From Novosphingobium sp. (GTDB lineage Bacteria; Pseudomonadota; Alphaproteobacteria; Sphingomonadales; Sphingomonadaceae): a DNA stretch of 64,000 nt. Numbering within the stretch: position 1 is the first letter of the stretch; each line of letters begins with the position of its first letter. Under the pieces are notes generated by a model, which made no database searches, was not told the origin of the DNA, and saw only the letters and a program-made list of their open reading frames with translations. The stretch is from NCBI GenBank assembly GCA_017744735.1, contig JAGIAR010000003.1, forward strand, positions 186,001-250,000, read 5' to 3'. Positions 37,080 to 46,697 of this stretch are shown piece by piece. The translations under genes were made by a program, and so were the position numbers.

Positions 37080-39347
37080 TCAGTCGATCTCGATATTCCG
37101 CTCGCCGGCCCAGTCCTCCAGCGCGCGGCGCATGTCGGGCGGCGGGCTGGCGAGCCAGCCGTTCATCGCGGCGCCGATCTCTTCGAGATCGACCTTGCGC
37201 ACCAGTTCCTTGATCGGCCCGACCCCGGCCGGGGTGATCGACAGGCGGCGGATCCCGATTCCGAGCAGCGCCAGCGCCTCGAGCCGGCGCCCGCCCATCT
37301 CGCCGCACACGGTCACGTCCACCTCCTGCCCGGCGGTAGCGACGACCACCCGGTGGATGAAGCGCAGGATCGACGGGCTGACCCAGTCGTAGCGTTCGGC
37401 CAGCTTGGGATTCGCGCGGTCGGCCGCGAACAGGAACTGGGTGAGGTCGTTGGTCCCGATCGAGAGGAAGCCGATCTTGGGCATCAGCAGGTCGAGCTGC
37501 TCGGCCAGCGCCGGGACTTCGAGCATCACTCCGTAGCGGATCGCCGAGGGCAATTTCTTCTTCTGCCGCCTCAGGAATGCGAGCTGGCCTTCGAACACCG
37601 CGCGCGCCGCATCGAATTCCCACGGCTCCGACACCATCGGGAACATCACGTTGAGCGTGCGCCCGGCCGAAGCTTCGAGCAGCGCCCGCGCCTGGACCTT
37701 CAGCAGGCCCTCGCGTTCGAGCGCCAGGCGCAGCGCGCGCCAGCCCATCGCCGGGTTCTCGTCGTTCTCCGAATGCTCGGAGCGCAGATAGGGCAGCGAC
37801 TTGTCGCCGCCGATATCGACCGTGCGGAAGATGACCGGCCGCGGGTCGGCCGCGTCGAGCACGTCGCGGTAGAGCCGCGTCTGCCGGTCGCGCTGCGGCA
37901 TGGCGGCCGAGACGAGGAACTGGAACTCGGTCCTGAACAGGCCGATCCCGTCGGCGCCGGTGAGGTTGAGGTTCGGGATATCGTCGCGCAGGCCGGCATT
38001 CATCATCACCATGATGCGGGTGCCGTCGCGGCTGAACGGCTCGACGTCGCGCAGCTTGGCATAGCCGGCCTGGCGCTGGCGGCTCTTGGCCGAGCGCTGT
38101 TCGAAGGCTTCGATCAGGCTCGGCGAGGGGCGCGCGGTGACGACGCCCTGATCGGCGTCGAGCAGCAGCAGATTGCCTTCGCGGATCTGCGAGCGCGCGT
38201 TGCGCACCCGCCCGAGCACCGGCACGCCCATCGCGCGCGCGACGATCACCACATGCGCGGTGAGCGAGCCTTCCTCGAGGATCACGCCCTTGAGCCTGCG
38301 CTTGTCGTATTCGAGCAGTTCGGCCGGGCCGAGATTGCGCGCGATCAGGATCGTGTCGTCGCGCAGGCCGGCGCTGGCCGCGGTGCCGATCTGGCCCGAG
38401 ACGATCCGCAGCAGCCGGTTCGCGAGATCCTCCAGATCGTGCATCCGGTCGGCCAGCAGCGCGTCGTCGATCTCGCGCATGCGCATGCGGGTGCGCTGCT
38501 GCACGCGCTCGATCGCCGCCTCGGCGGTCAGCCCGCTGTCGATCGCCTCGTTGATCCGGCGGCTCCAGCCCTCGTCGTAGGCGAACATCTTGTAGGTCTC
38601 GAGCACCGCCTCGTGCTCGCCGTCGACGCCGAATTCGGCCTGGCTGGCCATCTGGTCGATCTGTTCGCGCATCTTGTCGAAGGCGAGATAGACCCGCTGG
38701 CGCTCGGCCTCGGTGTCTTCCGCCACGATGTGCTCGATCTTGATGCGCGGCTGGTGGAACACCGCGATCCCCGCGCCGAGCCCCTTGACCAGGGTGAGGC
38801 CGGAAAGCTGGTCGGGCTCGGACAGCGCGGCACCGCCCCCGGCATCCTCCGCATCGACCAGGCCGGCGTTGTCGATCATCTCGGCCAGCACCATCGCCAC
38901 CGTCTGCAGCGCCTCGATCTCGACTTCCTCGTAGCGCCGCGGATCGACGTGCTGGACGGTCAGCACGCCCACCGCGCGCTCGCGCCGCACGATCGGCACG
39001 CCGGCGAAGGAGTGGAACTTGTCCTCGCCGGTTTCGGGGCGGTACTGGAATTCGGGATGCGCGGTCGCCTCGGCCAGGTTGAGCGTCTCGACATTGGCCG
39101 CGATCGTGCCGGTCAGCCCCTCGCCCACCGCCATGCGGGTTACGTGGACCGCCTCCTGCGCCAGCCCGCGGGTGGCGAAGAGTTCCAGCGCGCCTTCGCG
39201 CAGCAGATAGATCGAGCAGACCTCGCTATCCAGCGCCTCGCCGATCACGTCGACCACCTGGTTGAGCTTGCCCTGCGGGTGCAGGCGCGATGCCATCACC
39301 TCGTGAAGCCGGGTCAGGATCGATCGGGCGGCTTGGGCTGCGCTCAT
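37080..39347 (-). CDS. ptsP: PEP-protein phosphotransferase PtsP (EI-Ntr)
   Basis: A 755-residue nitrogen-type enzyme I. An N-terminal GAF domain (about 15-165: GKLNQVVDVIGEALDSEVCSIYLL, HSFAGVPIVRRERAVGVL) precedes the EI core. The phospho-accepting histidine is H365 in LTAHVVIVARAMGVP, and the PEP-binding barrel has GLFRTEFQFL, FRTVDIGGDKSLPYL, MFPMVSEPWEF, GTNDLTQFLFAADR and VCGEMGG. It starts the Ntr phosphorelay to NPr and EIIA-Ntr, tied to nitrogen and potassium control. The partner genes are not in the window. Confidence 0.95.
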   Translation of the reverse strand: MSAAQAARSILTRLHEVMASRLHPQGKLNQVVDVIGEALDSEVCSIYLLREGALELFATRGLAQEAVHVTRMAVGEGLTGTIAANVETLNLAEATAHPEFQYRPETGEDKFHSFAGVPIVRRERAVGVLTVQHVDPRRYEEVEIEALQTVAMVLAEMIDNAGLVDAEDAGGGAALSEPDQLSGLTLVKGLGAGIAVFHQPRIKIEHIVAEDTEAERQRVYLAFDKMREQIDQMASQAEFGVDGEHEAVLETYKMFAYDEGWSRRINEAIDSGLTAEAAIERVQQRTRMRMREIDDALLADRMHDLEDLANRLLRIVSGQIGTAASAGLRDDTILIARNLGPAELLEYDKRRLKGVILEEGSLTAHVVIVARAMGVPVLGRVRNARSQIREGNLLLLDADQGVVTARPSPSLIEAFEQRSAKSRQRQAGYAKLRDVEPFSRDGTRIMVMMNAGLRDDIPNLNLTGADGIGLFRTEFQFLVSAAMPQRDRQTRLYRDVLDAADPRPVIFRTVDIGGDKSLPYLRSEHSENDENPAMGWRALRLALEREGLLKVQARALLEASAGRTLNVMFPMVSEPWEFDAARAVFEGQLAFLRRQKKKLPSAIRYGVMLEVPALAEQLDLLMPKIGFLSIGTNDLTQFLFAADRANPKLAERYDWVSPSILRFIHRVVVATAGQEVDVTVCGEMGGRRLEALALLGIGIRRLSITPAGVGPIKELVRKVDLEEIGAAMNGWLASPPPDMRRALEDWAGERNIEID

Positions 39348-39427
39348 GCCGACCCGCCTATAGCACTATCGGCGCCAAGGGAATGCGGATCGGCGCGGAT
39401 TGCGCCGTACCGACCGCGCGCCGCGCG

Positions 39428-39583
39428 TCAGAGCGCGACGATTTCCTGCTTGAGCTGGAGCTTCTGCTTCTTGAGGGTCTGGAGGATCGTGTCGTCGGGG
39501 GAAGGCCGGTTCATCTCTTCGCGAATTCTGCGTTCGAGACCATCGTGCTTGGTCTGCAGCGCGACGATGTGAGATGTTTCCAT
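39428..39583 (-). CDS. Small DUF465 (YdcH-like) protein
   Basis: A 51-residue helical protein with the DUF465 pattern: HIVALQTKHDGLERRIREEM, then ILQTLKKQKLQLKQEIVAL. The end KKQKLQLKQEI is diagnostic. It has a good AAGGAGA ribosome site 8 bases before the ATG. Function is unknown. A second DUF465 gene lies 176 bp away on the opposite strand. Confidence 0.85.
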   Translation of the reverse strand: METSHIVALQTKHDGLERRIREEMNRPSPDDTILQTLKKQKLQLKQEIVAL

Positions 39584-39759
39584 AGGGCGTTCTCCTTCGG
39601 CCTGAGGGGGAGCCCGAAAGCTCCCTCGGCGCGACTCGCCAGGCGGGGCGAAGCCGCGCGATTGTCATCAAATCATAATACTCGTAGATCGGCAATCTGC
39701 CGCGCTAACCAAACCCGGACAGCGCTTTTCGATGGGCCGAGACAGGGAGCAGCCGGGCG

Positions 39760-39957
39760 GTGACGGAAGAGGAAATGCGCAAACGGCTGGCTGCGCTGCG
39801 TATCGAACACCGCGATCTCGACGCCGCGATCGACGCGCTGACCGGAGCCGGTTCGCAGGACCAGCTGCAGATCGCCCGACTCAAGAAGCGCAAGCTCCTG
39901 CTGAAGGATCAGATCGCGATCTTCGAGGACTATTTGACGCCCGATATCATCGCGTAG
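39760..39957 (+). CDS. Second DUF465 (YdcH-like) protein
   Basis: A 65-residue helical protein, again with the DUF465 pattern: MRKRLAALRIEHRDLDAAIDAL, then QIARLKKRKLLLKDQIAIFED. It starts with GTG and has AGGGAG upstream. It is a paralogue of the 51-residue gene on the other strand and shares its upstream region. rcdA follows 144 bp downstream on the same strand. Confidence 0.85.
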   Translation: MTEEEMRKRLAALRIEHRDLDAAIDALTGAGSQDQLQIARLKKRKLLLKDQIAIFEDYLTPDIIA

Positions 39958-40101
39958 CTGGTTGCACCCCAAACGCCGGCTGGGCACCCGCGCGTCAGGC
40001 GGACAAGAAACGTTCCGCTTAGGGACAGTCCACAAATGGCGCAGGAAAACCTGTGGCTTGCGGTGGCGAAGCGCGAGTCGGCCCGCTAGCGGTGACGGCT
40101 G

Positions 40102-40569
40102 ATGACTGGTCCGACCGACATAAATCCGCACATCGTGGAAGCGCTCTACAACGAGGCGCTGCTCCTCGCCGACGAGGCACGCTCGGCGTTCGACCTGTCG
40201 GGCCGGCTCGACGATGCCAGCCAGGACGAGGACCTCGCGCGCATCGCGCTCTCGTGCGAGGCGCTGCGCACGACCACGCGGATGATGCATGTGATCGCCT
40301 GGCTGCTGAACCAGCGGGCGTTCTTCGCGGGCGAGATCACCCAGCTCCAGCTCCGCCGGCACGGCCGCCTGCCGGCCAAGGCGACCCGCGCCGATCCCGA
40401 ACAGCTCGCGCTGCTCGATCCGGCGCTGCGCGGGCTGATCGGCCAGACCGAGCGGCTCTATGCCCGGATCGAACGGCTCGACACCGCGTGGCAGGACAAT
40501 TTCCGGATGCAGCCGAGCGCGGTTCACCGCCTGCGCGAACGGCTCGGCGACCGGGTGAGCTCGCTCTAG
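40102..40569 (+). CDS. rcdA: DUF1465 protein, RcdA-like
   Basis: A 155-residue all-helical protein of the DUF1465 family, whose Caulobacter member RcdA is an adaptor for ClpXP degradation of the cell-cycle regulator CtrA. The N-terminal half carries the conserved NEALLLADEARSAFD and ALRTTTRMMHVIAWLLNQRAFFAGEIT. Length is close to the family norm. Whether the adaptor function holds in this organism is inference. Its stop overlaps the glpK stop by 3-4 bases in convergent orientation. Confidence 0.82.
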   Translation: MTGPTDINPHIVEALYNEALLLADEARSAFDLSGRLDDASQDEDLARIALSCEALRTTTRMMHVIAWLLNQRAFFAGEITQLQLRRHGRLPAKATRADPEQLALLDPALRGLIGQTERLYARIERLDTAWQDNFRMQPSAVHRLRERLGDRVSSL

Positions 40570-42044
40570 AGCCGCGCCGCCGCGATCGCCCTGCCCCACC
40601 GGGCCAGGCGCTCCGCGCGCACCGCATCCTCCATCGCCGGCCCGAAGCGCGTGACGCTGCCGCGCATCGCCTTCGCCGCCTCGTCGAGCGAACCGAACAG
40701 GCCCTGCCCCAGCCCGGCCAGCATCGCCGCGCCGAGCGCGGTGGTCTCGACATTGGCGGGGCGCTCGATCGTCAGTTGCAGGATGTCGGCGAGATCCTGC
40801 GCCATCCAGCCGTTGACGCTCATCCCGCCGTCGATCCGCAGCACCGACCAGGCCGCGCCGTCCGCCGCGAAGGCGCCCGCGAGGTCGTGGGTCTGCTGCG
40901 CCATCGCCTCGAGCGCGGCACGGGCGATCTCGGCCCGCCCGGTCGCGAAGCTCAGCCCGGTCATCACCCCGCGCGCATCGGGCTCCCACCACGGCGCGCC
41001 GAGCCCGGTGTGGGCGGGCACGATGCAGACCCCGCCGCTCGACTGGACCGACCGCGCGAGCATCTCGGTCTCGGCCGCTTCCCTTATCAGGCCGAGCGAA
41101 TCGCGCAGCCATTTGATCAGGCTGCCGGCGACGAACATCGAACCCTCGATCGCATAGCTGCGTTCGCCCCCGAGCTGGCACAGCACCGTGCCGAGCAGGC
41201 GGTTGCGCGAGCGCGGCAGCGCGCCGCCGGTGTTCGCAAGCACGAAGGCCCCGGTGCCGTAGGTCGCCTTGGTGTCGCCGGGCGAGAGGCAGCCCTGGCC
41301 GATCGTGGCCGATTGCTGGTCGCCCGCCATTCCGGCGATGGGGATCGGATGGCCGAACCATTCGGGCAGCGTCGCGCCGAACGCACCGGCATTGTCGGTC
41401 ACCTCGGGCAAGGCCGCGCGCGGAACCCCGAACAGCTCGCACAGGCCTTCGTCCCAGCTCGCGCCTTCGAGCGGCAGCAGCAGTGTGCGGCTGGCGTTGC
41501 TCGCGTCGGACAGATGGCCGCCGCCGGTCAGCTTGAACACCAGCCAGCTTTCGACCGTGCCGAGGGCCAGCCGGCCGGCCCGCGCCGCCTCCGCCACCGC
41601 CGGCTCGTTCTCGATCAGCCAGCGCATCTTGGTGCCCGAGAAATAGGGATCGAGCAGCAGGCCGGTCCTGTCCTGCACCGCCGGCTCGTGCCCGGCCGCG
41701 CGCAATTCGGCGCAGCGGTCGGCGGTGCGGCGGTCCTGCCACACCGGCGCGTGGGCGAGCGGCTCGCCGGTCTCGCGGTCCCACGCGACCACCGTCTCGC
41801 GCTGGTTGGTGATGCCGATGCAGGCGATCCGCTTCGCCCCGCCCGCCTTGCGCACCATCTCGCGCGCGCAGGCGAGCGTCTTGTCCCAGATTTCGCCGGC
41901 ATCGTGCTCGACCCAGCCGGAGCGCGGGTAATATTGGGTGATCTCGCGCTGGGCGACCCCGTGGACGCTGCCGTCGGGCGCGAACAGCATCGCGCGGGTC
42001 GAGGTGGTCCCTTCGTCGAGCACGAGGATGAATGGTTCGGCCAT
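40566..42044 (-). CDS. glpK: Glycerol kinase
   Basis: A 492-residue FGGY-family kinase forming glycerol 3-phosphate. It opens with FILVLDEGTTSTRAMLFAPDG and has QYYPRSGWVEHDAGEIW, GITNQRETVVAWDRETG, the substrate loop DPYFSGTKMRWL, AGMAGDQQSATIGQ and PAHTGLGAPWWEPDARG, all as in GlpK. The ATG at 42044 begins MAEPFILVLDEGT; an upstream extension to 42158 is unsupported. No glpF, glpD or glpR lies beside it, so it is a solitary glycerol gene, divergent from an MBL-fold hydrolase. Confidence 0.96.
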   Translation of the reverse strand: MAEPFILVLDEGTTSTRAMLFAPDGSVHGVAQREITQYYPRSGWVEHDAGEIWDKTLACAREMVRKAGGAKRIACIGITNQRETVVAWDRETGEPLAHAPVWQDRRTADRCAELRAAGHEPAVQDRTGLLLDPYFSGTKMRWLIENEPAVAEAARAGRLALGTVESWLVFKLTGGGHLSDASNASRTLLLPLEGASWDEGLCELFGVPRAALPEVTDNAGAFGATLPEWFGHPIPIAGMAGDQQSATIGQGCLSPGDTKATYGTGAFVLANTGGALPRSRNRLLGTVLCQLGGERSYAIEGSMFVAGSLIKWLRDSLGLIREAAETEMLARSVQSSGGVCIVPAHTGLGAPWWEPDARGVMTGLSFATGRAEIARAALEAMAQQTHDLAGAFAADGAAWSVLRIDGGMSVNGWMAQDLADILQLTIERPANVETTALGAAMLAGLGQGLFGSLDEAAKAMRGSVTRFGPAMEDAVRAERLARWGRAIAAARL

Positions 42045-42078
42045 GGCAATCCGGTCTCCGCTGCGCCATATGCCCGCC

Positions 42079-42957
42079 ATGGCGCTGCCCCCGCAACCCT
42101 GGCCGACCGGCATTACCGAAGAAATGGAGCCGCTGGTGCGCCGGGTGCTGGCGCCCAATGCCTCGCCCTATACCTATACCGGCACCCAGAGCTACCTCGT
42201 CGGCGCGGGCGACGGGGTCGCGGTGATCGATCCGGGGCCGGACGATCCCGCCCATCTCGCCGCGCTGGAAGCCGCGATCGGCGAGGCGAAGGTCGTCGCG
42301 ATCTGCTGCACCCATACCCACCGCGACCACTCTCCGGCCGCCGCTCCGCTGAGCGAGGCGACCGGGGCGCCGATCGTCGGCTGCGCGCCGCTGGTGATCG
42401 AGAGTGGCGAGCCACGGGTCGATGCCCCGTTCGACAAGACCTACGCCCCCGACCGGGTGCTGGCCGACGGCGATAAGCTCTCCGGCCCGGGCTGGACCCT
42501 CACCGCCATCGCCACCCCCGGCCACACCTCGAACCACCTCTGCTTCGCGCTCGAAGAGAGCGGCGCATTGTTCAGCGGCGATCACGTGATGGGCTGGTCG
42601 ACCAGCGTGGTGGTGCCGCCCGACGGCGACATGGCCGACTACATGGCCAGCCTCGACAGGCTCTACCGGCGCGAGGACCGGATCTACTACCCCGCCCACG
42701 GCCCGGCGATCGGCAATCCGCGTCAGCTGGTGCGCGGGATGATCGGGCACCGCCGCCAGCGCGAGCGGCAGATCCTGGAGCTGCTGGGCGAAGCGCCGCG
42801 CGCGATCCCGGCGCTGGTCGAGCGGATGTACAAGGGCCTCGACCCGCGGCTCCACACCGCCGCCGCGCAATCGGTGCTCGCGCATCTGATCGAGCTGGAA
42901 CGGCAAGGGCGCGTAAGGCGGGAGGGAGAAGGCTGGAAGCTGGCCGCTCCCGGATAA
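42079..42957 (+). CDS. MBL-fold metallo-hydrolase (LACTB2-like)
   Basis: A 292-residue metallo-beta-lactamase-fold protein. The metal motif HxHxDH reads CCTHTHRDHSPA, followed by TPGHTSNHLCF and FSGDHVMGWSTSVVVPPDGD. A winged-helix-like C-terminal domain (about 215-285: ILELLGEAPRAIPALVERMY...VLAHLIELERQGRVRREG) makes it similar to the LACTB2/RNase-like branch. The substrate is unknown; RNA or thioester hydrolysis are options from the family. The ATG at 42070 three codons upstream is an equally possible start. Confidence 0.87.
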   Translation: MALPPQPWPTGITEEMEPLVRRVLAPNASPYTYTGTQSYLVGAGDGVAVIDPGPDDPAHLAALEAAIGEAKVVAICCTHTHRDHSPAAAPLSEATGAPIVGCAPLVIESGEPRVDAPFDKTYAPDRVLADGDKLSGPGWTLTAIATPGHTSNHLCFALEESGALFSGDHVMGWSTSVVVPPDGDMADYMASLDRLYRREDRIYYPAHGPAIGNPRQLVRGMIGHRRQRERQILELLGEAPRAIPALVERMYKGLDPRLHTAAAQSVLAHLIELERQGRVRREGEGWKLAAPG

Positions 42958-43056
42958 CCGCCTCCACCGGACCGGAAGACGGGCGCCCGAATTGACTCGG
43001 TAACAGTTCGGGCGCAGCCTTCGCCATCATCGGCTTGCAGGGGGGATTCTCGAGCC

Positions 43057-43776
43057 ATGGCCAGCATTGCGTCACCCGAACCGTCCGCGCTGCAGCGGGA
43101 GCGCGCGTTCTTCTTCTACATGGCGCTGGCGGTCCTCGTCACCGTCCTGGCCGGCTTCGGCTTCTTCTTCGCGATCGGCGCGTCGAGCTTCGGCGCGCCG
43201 TGGTGGGTGCATCTCCACGCCCTGTCGATGGGCACCTGGGTGCTGCTGTTCGTCGCGCAGAACACGCTGGTCTATCGCGGCGAGGTGTCGGCGCACCGCA
43301 GGCTCGGCGTGTTCGGCGCGGTGTGGAGCCTGTGGATCTTCGCGCTCGGCTTCGTGGTGACCGCGATGGACGTGCGCTCCGGCCGCGTGCCGCCGTTCTT
43401 CCAGCCGAGTTTCTTCCTCGTGATGGACTGGCTCAACATGGTCGCCTTCGCCGGCCTGGCCTGGACCGCGATCCGCCTGCGCAGCCGCTCCGACTGGCAC
43501 AAGCGGCTGATGCTCGGCGCGACGATCAACCTGATTTCGGTCGCCTGGGGCCGGCTGATCCTGCCGCTGCTGTTCGACCAGCGCGGCATGTGGCTGGTGA
43601 CGCTGGCGCTGCTCGTCTATTTCGGGGCGATGGCGCTCTACGACCGGCGCACGCTCGGCAAGGTCCACCCGGCGACCCTCTGGGGTGCCGGGGCGCTGCT
43701 CGCCTGGGTGACGCTGAGCTTCGCCACCGCGAACCTGCCCCCGGTGCTTGCCCTGACCGCGCAACTGGCGGGTTGA
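43057..43776 (+). CDS. Polytopic membrane protein, family not recognised
   Basis: A 239-residue protein with about seven hydrophobic segments and several membrane-associated histidines: WWVHLHALSMGTWVLLF (segment 2), SAHRRLGVFGAVW before segment 3, and SDWHKRLMLGATINL. These spaced His residues recall haem-binding or DUF2306-like membrane proteins, but the match is not secure. The ATG at 43057 is preceded by AGGGGGGATT. nadA follows 31 bp downstream, yet a functional link is not evident. Confidence 0.7.
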   Translation: MASIASPEPSALQRERAFFFYMALAVLVTVLAGFGFFFAIGASSFGAPWWVHLHALSMGTWVLLFVAQNTLVYRGEVSAHRRLGVFGAVWSLWIFALGFVVTAMDVRSGRVPPFFQPSFFLVMDWLNMVAFAGLAWTAIRLRSRSDWHKRLMLGATINLISVAWGRLILPLLFDQRGMWLVTLALLVYFGAMALYDRRTLGKVHPATLWGAGALLAWVTLSFATANLPPVLALTAQLAG

Positions 43777-43807
43777 TCGCGCGCGCGTTCGGGGCCATCT
43801 GCGCTCC

Positions 43808-44797
43808 ATGAGCGCCGAGACCAAACCGCCCGCCGGAGCAGACCTGCTCGCCGAGATCGACCGCCTGCGCAAGGAACGCAACGCAGTGATCCTCGCGCAT
43901 TACTACCAGAAACCCGAGATTCAGGACCTCGCCGATTTCGTCGGCGACAGCCTGGAGCTCAGCCGCAAGGCAGCCGCGACCGATGCCGAGGTGATCGCCT
44001 TCTGCGGGGTGAAGTTCATGGCCGACACGGCCAAGATCCTCAGCCCCGAAAAGATCGTCGTGCTTCCCGATCTCGATGCCGGATGCAGCCTCGAGGATTC
44101 CTGCCCGCCCGAGAAGTTCAAGGCCTTCCGCGAAGCGCATCCCGACCATATCGCGCTGACCTACATCAACTGCTCGACCGAGGTGAAGGCGCTCAGCGAC
44201 ATCATCGTCACCAGTTCCAGCGCGGAATCGATCCTCGCGCAGATCCCGCCCGAGCAGAAGATCATCTTCGGGCCCGACCGGCACCTGGGCGGCTACCTCT
44301 CCCGCAAGTTCGACCGCGAGATGCTGCTGTGGCCGGGCGTGTGCATCGTCCACGAGGCCTTCAGCGAAACCGAGCTGATGAAGCTCAAGGCGCAGCATCC
44401 CGGCGCGCCGGTGGCCGCGCATCCCGAATGCCCGCCGGCGATCATCGATCACGCGGACTACGTCGGCTCGACCAGCGGCATCCTCAGCTTCGCGAAGACC
44501 TTCCCCGGCGACACGCTGATCGTCGCGACCGAGCCGCACATCATCCACCAGATGCAGAAGGAGCTGCCGAACAAGACCTTCATCGGCGCGCCCGGCGCCG
44601 ACGGCAACTGCAACTGCAACATCTGCCCCTACATGGCGCTCAACACGCTCGAGAAGCTCTACCTCGCGCTGCGCGACCTGCAGCCGCGGATCGAAATCGA
44701 GGAAGGGCTGCGGCTGGCGGCCAAGAAGAGCCTCGACGCGATGCTGACAATGGCGAGCGGGACCGTGGGCAAGGGGGATCTGGGAGCGCGTTCCTGA
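43808..44797 (+). CDS. nadA: Quinolinate synthase
   Basis: A 329-residue [4Fe-4S] enzyme that condenses iminoaspartate with DHAP to form quinolinate for NAD synthesis. Three-domain NadA blocks are seen: VILAHYYQKPEIQDLADFVGDS, FCGVKFMADTAKIL (Cys), LPDLDAGCSLEDSC, YINCSTEVKA, PDRHLGGYL, CIVHEAF, AAHPECPP (Cys) and the C-terminal CNCNICPYM (Cys). The three cluster cysteines are therefore in place. nadB and nadC are not adjacent. Confidence 0.97.
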   Translation: MSAETKPPAGADLLAEIDRLRKERNAVILAHYYQKPEIQDLADFVGDSLELSRKAAATDAEVIAFCGVKFMADTAKILSPEKIVVLPDLDAGCSLEDSCPPEKFKAFREAHPDHIALTYINCSTEVKALSDIIVTSSSAESILAQIPPEQKIIFGPDRHLGGYLSRKFDREMLLWPGVCIVHEAFSETELMKLKAQHPGAPVAAHPECPPAIIDHADYVGSTSGILSFAKTFPGDTLIVATEPHIIHQMQKELPNKTFIGAPGADGNCNCNICPYMALNTLEKLYLALRDLQPRIEIEEGLRLAAKKSLDAMLTMASGTVGKGDLGARS

Positions 44798-44809
44798 CCA
44801 CGGCGCTGC

Positions 44810-45115
44810 CTAGTTCTCCTGGACCTGGCTCTCCACCGCGGGCTGTTCGGCGTCGAGATCGGCCGCGTCTTCCGCGGCCTGGCTCTCGTCGATCGTCACG
44901 CCGCTGGCTGCGGCATGGGGAACGGTCTTCATCAGCGGCGGCTGCGAAGTCACCGTTTCGAGCGGAAGCTGCTTGTCGCTGATCGTCCCGTCGAGCACCT
45001 TGCCCGAGGCGATCCGGTTGTCCTCTTCCTTCTTCTTGTGGCACGCGCCGAGCAGCAGCGCCGGCACCGCCAGCGGCAGGATCAGCAGGGCGGGACGGAT
45101 CTTCATGCGCTTCAC
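44810..45115 (-). CDS. Small lipoprotein
   Basis: A 101-residue predicted lipoprotein: a signal sequence with lipobox LLGAC (Cys 25), then charged HKKKEED and an acidic, low-complexity tail rich in Ala/Glu. No family is recognised. The GTG start at 45115 lies inside the lipB stop (GAGTGA) with GGAGG close by, so translation is coupled to lipB; the ATG at 45106 is an alternative. It runs tail-to-tail with nadA. Confidence 0.65.
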   Translation of the reverse strand: MKRMKIRPALLILPLAVPALLLGACHKKKEEDNRIASGKVLDGTISDKQLPLETVTSQPPLMKTVPHAAASGVTIDESQAAEDAADLDAEQPAVESQVQEN

Positions 45116-45777
45116 TCGACCTCCGACGGCGCCAGGGCGGCAAGGAAATCGCCCGCGCGGCGCCGCAATGCCTCATCCCATACCGGTTGCGCAACCGGAA
45201 CCCCGAGCCGGGCCATGCTGGTCACCCCGAGATCGGCGATCCCGCAGGGCACGATGCCCGAGAAATGCGTCAGGTCGGGATCGAGATTGACCGCGAAACC
45301 GTGCATCGTCACCCAGCGGCTCACCCGCACCCCGATCGCCCCGATCTTCGCTTCGCTGCCGTCGACGTCGCGGGTCCATATCCCGACCCGCTCGGGCACG
45401 GCCCAGGCCTCGACCCCGAAGTCCGCCAGCGTCGCGATCACCCAGCCTTCGAGCGCGTGGACGAAACGGCGCACATCCTTTCCGCGCCGCGCGAGGTCGA
45501 GCAGCACATAGCCGACCCGCTGGCCGGGTCCGTGATAGGTGTAGCGCCCGCCCCGCCCGGTCTCGATCACCTCGAAGCGCGGGTCGGTCAGTTCCAGCGG
45601 ATCGGCGCTGGTTCCCCCTGTGTAGACCGGCGGATGTTCGAGCAGCCAGATCAGCTCGCGCGCCTCGCCCGCGCGGATCGCCGCGAGCCGTTCCTCCTGC
45701 CGGGCGAGCGCCTCGCGATAGGCGAGCGGCGCGGTTTCGGCGCGCCATTCGATCCCGGAAGGCAAATATTCGACCAT
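45112..45777 (-). CDS. lipB: Lipoyl(octanoyl) transferase
   Basis: A 221-residue LipB, moving octanoyl groups from acyl carrier protein to lipoyl domains. It has the [21 protein letters not shown] block, the catalytic lysine in [19 protein letters not shown] and the acyl-accepting Cys in FSGIVPCGI, followed by GVTSM. The ATG at 45777 begins [12 protein letters not shown], matching the usual start; the frame can extend to a GTG at 45822. A small lipoprotein gene is coupled to its stop. Confidence 0.94.
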   Translation of the reverse strand: MVEYLPSGIEWRAETAPLAYREALARQEERLAAIRAGEARELIWLLEHPPVYTGGTSADPLELTDPRFEVIETGRGGRYTYHGPGQRVGYVLLDLARRGKDVRRFVHALEGWVIATLADFGVEAWAVPERVGIWTRDVDGSEAKIGAIGVRVSRWVTMHGFAVNLDPDLTHFSGIVPCGIADLGVTSMARLGVPVAQPVWDEALRRRAGDFLAALAPSEVE

Positions 45778-45851
45778 CCGCGATTGCGTGGCCGCATCCG
45801 GCGGGTTTATCAAGCCCGCCACGGAAGCGATTTTGCTGCGGAGGGGAACGG

Positions 45852-46676
45852 ATGCAATTCGACATGACGCGCGCGTGGAACGACGCAGTGGCGCGGATCA
45901 GCGCGAACCGCGAGGTGCTGCTGATCGTAGCGGGGCTGTTTTTCTTCCTGCCCTATGTCGTGTTCATGCTGATGCTGCCCGGCGCGGCGGCGATGATCCC
46001 CTCGGGCGGCGCTACCGATCCGCAAGAGGCGAGCCGTATCCTGCTGTCGTTCTACGGCAAGATCTGGTGGATCGTCCTGTTGCTGCTGGTCGCCCAGAGC
46101 ATCGGCACGCTCGCGCTGTTCAGCCTGCTGACCGATCATCGCCGGCCGACCGTGGGCGATGCGCTGAAATTCGGCCTGATCGCGCTGCTGCCGTTCCTCG
46201 GCATGCAGATCCTGCAATCGCTGGTGCTGGTCTTCGCACTGGGCATCCCGCTCGGCGCGGCGATCGCGAGCCAGTCGACCGCGGCGATCGTGCTGGTGGC
46301 CACCGCGGCGATCGTGGCGATGGCCTATCTGTTGACCAAGTTCTCGCTCGGCACCGCGGTGATGGCGCGCGAGCACGTGCTCAACCCGGTCGCGGCGCTC
46401 ACGCGTTCGTGGAAACTGACCAAGGGCAACAGCCTGCGGATCTTCCTGTTCTACTTCCTGCTCGGCGTGGTCGCGGTGGTGGTGTCGATGGTCGTCTCGA
46501 CCGTCGTCTCGCTGGTGCTGATGCTGCTCGGCACGCAGGCGATGCTGTTCGGCAGCGCGCTGGTCTCGGGCCTGACCAATGCCGTGTGGGTGCTGCTGTT
46601 CCTTGCGGTGCAAGCGGCGATCCACGGGCAACTGGCCGGCGAATCCCCCACAAGCCTCAACGATACTTTCAGCTGA
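45852..46676 (+). CDS. Polytopic membrane protein, GDPD-membrane-domain-like
   Basis: A 274-residue protein with about six membrane segments. The layout, an N-terminal amphipathic helix ([20 protein letters not shown]), then paired spans and the central [23 protein letters not shown], resembles the membrane domain found in some glycerophosphodiester phosphodiesterases and related uncharacterised proteins. No catalytic residues are evident. It starts divergently from lipB and ends 21 bp from the convergent PmtA-like gene. Confidence 0.7.
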   Translation: MQFDMTRAWNDAVARISANREVLLIVAGLFFFLPYVVFMLMLPGAAAMIPSGGATDPQEASRILLSFYGKIWWIVLLLLVAQSIGTLALFSLLTDHRRPTVGDALKFGLIALLPFLGMQILQSLVLVFALGIPLGAAIASQSTAAIVLVATAAIVAMAYLLTKFSLGTAVMAREHVLNPVAALTRSWKLTKGNSLRIFLFYFLLGVVAVVVSMVVSTVVSLVLMLLGTQAMLFGSALVSGLTNAVWVLLFLAVQAAIHGQLAGESPTSLNDTFS

Positions 46677-46697
46677 ACCGGCGGCCCGCGCTGCGGG

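Noticed and set aside
39673-42906. 1077-codon open frame on the minus strand
   Set aside because: It is the antisense of rcdA, glpK and the MBL-fold gene; its translation is rich in Arg/Gly/His with no family motif, as expected from high-G+C shadow frames.
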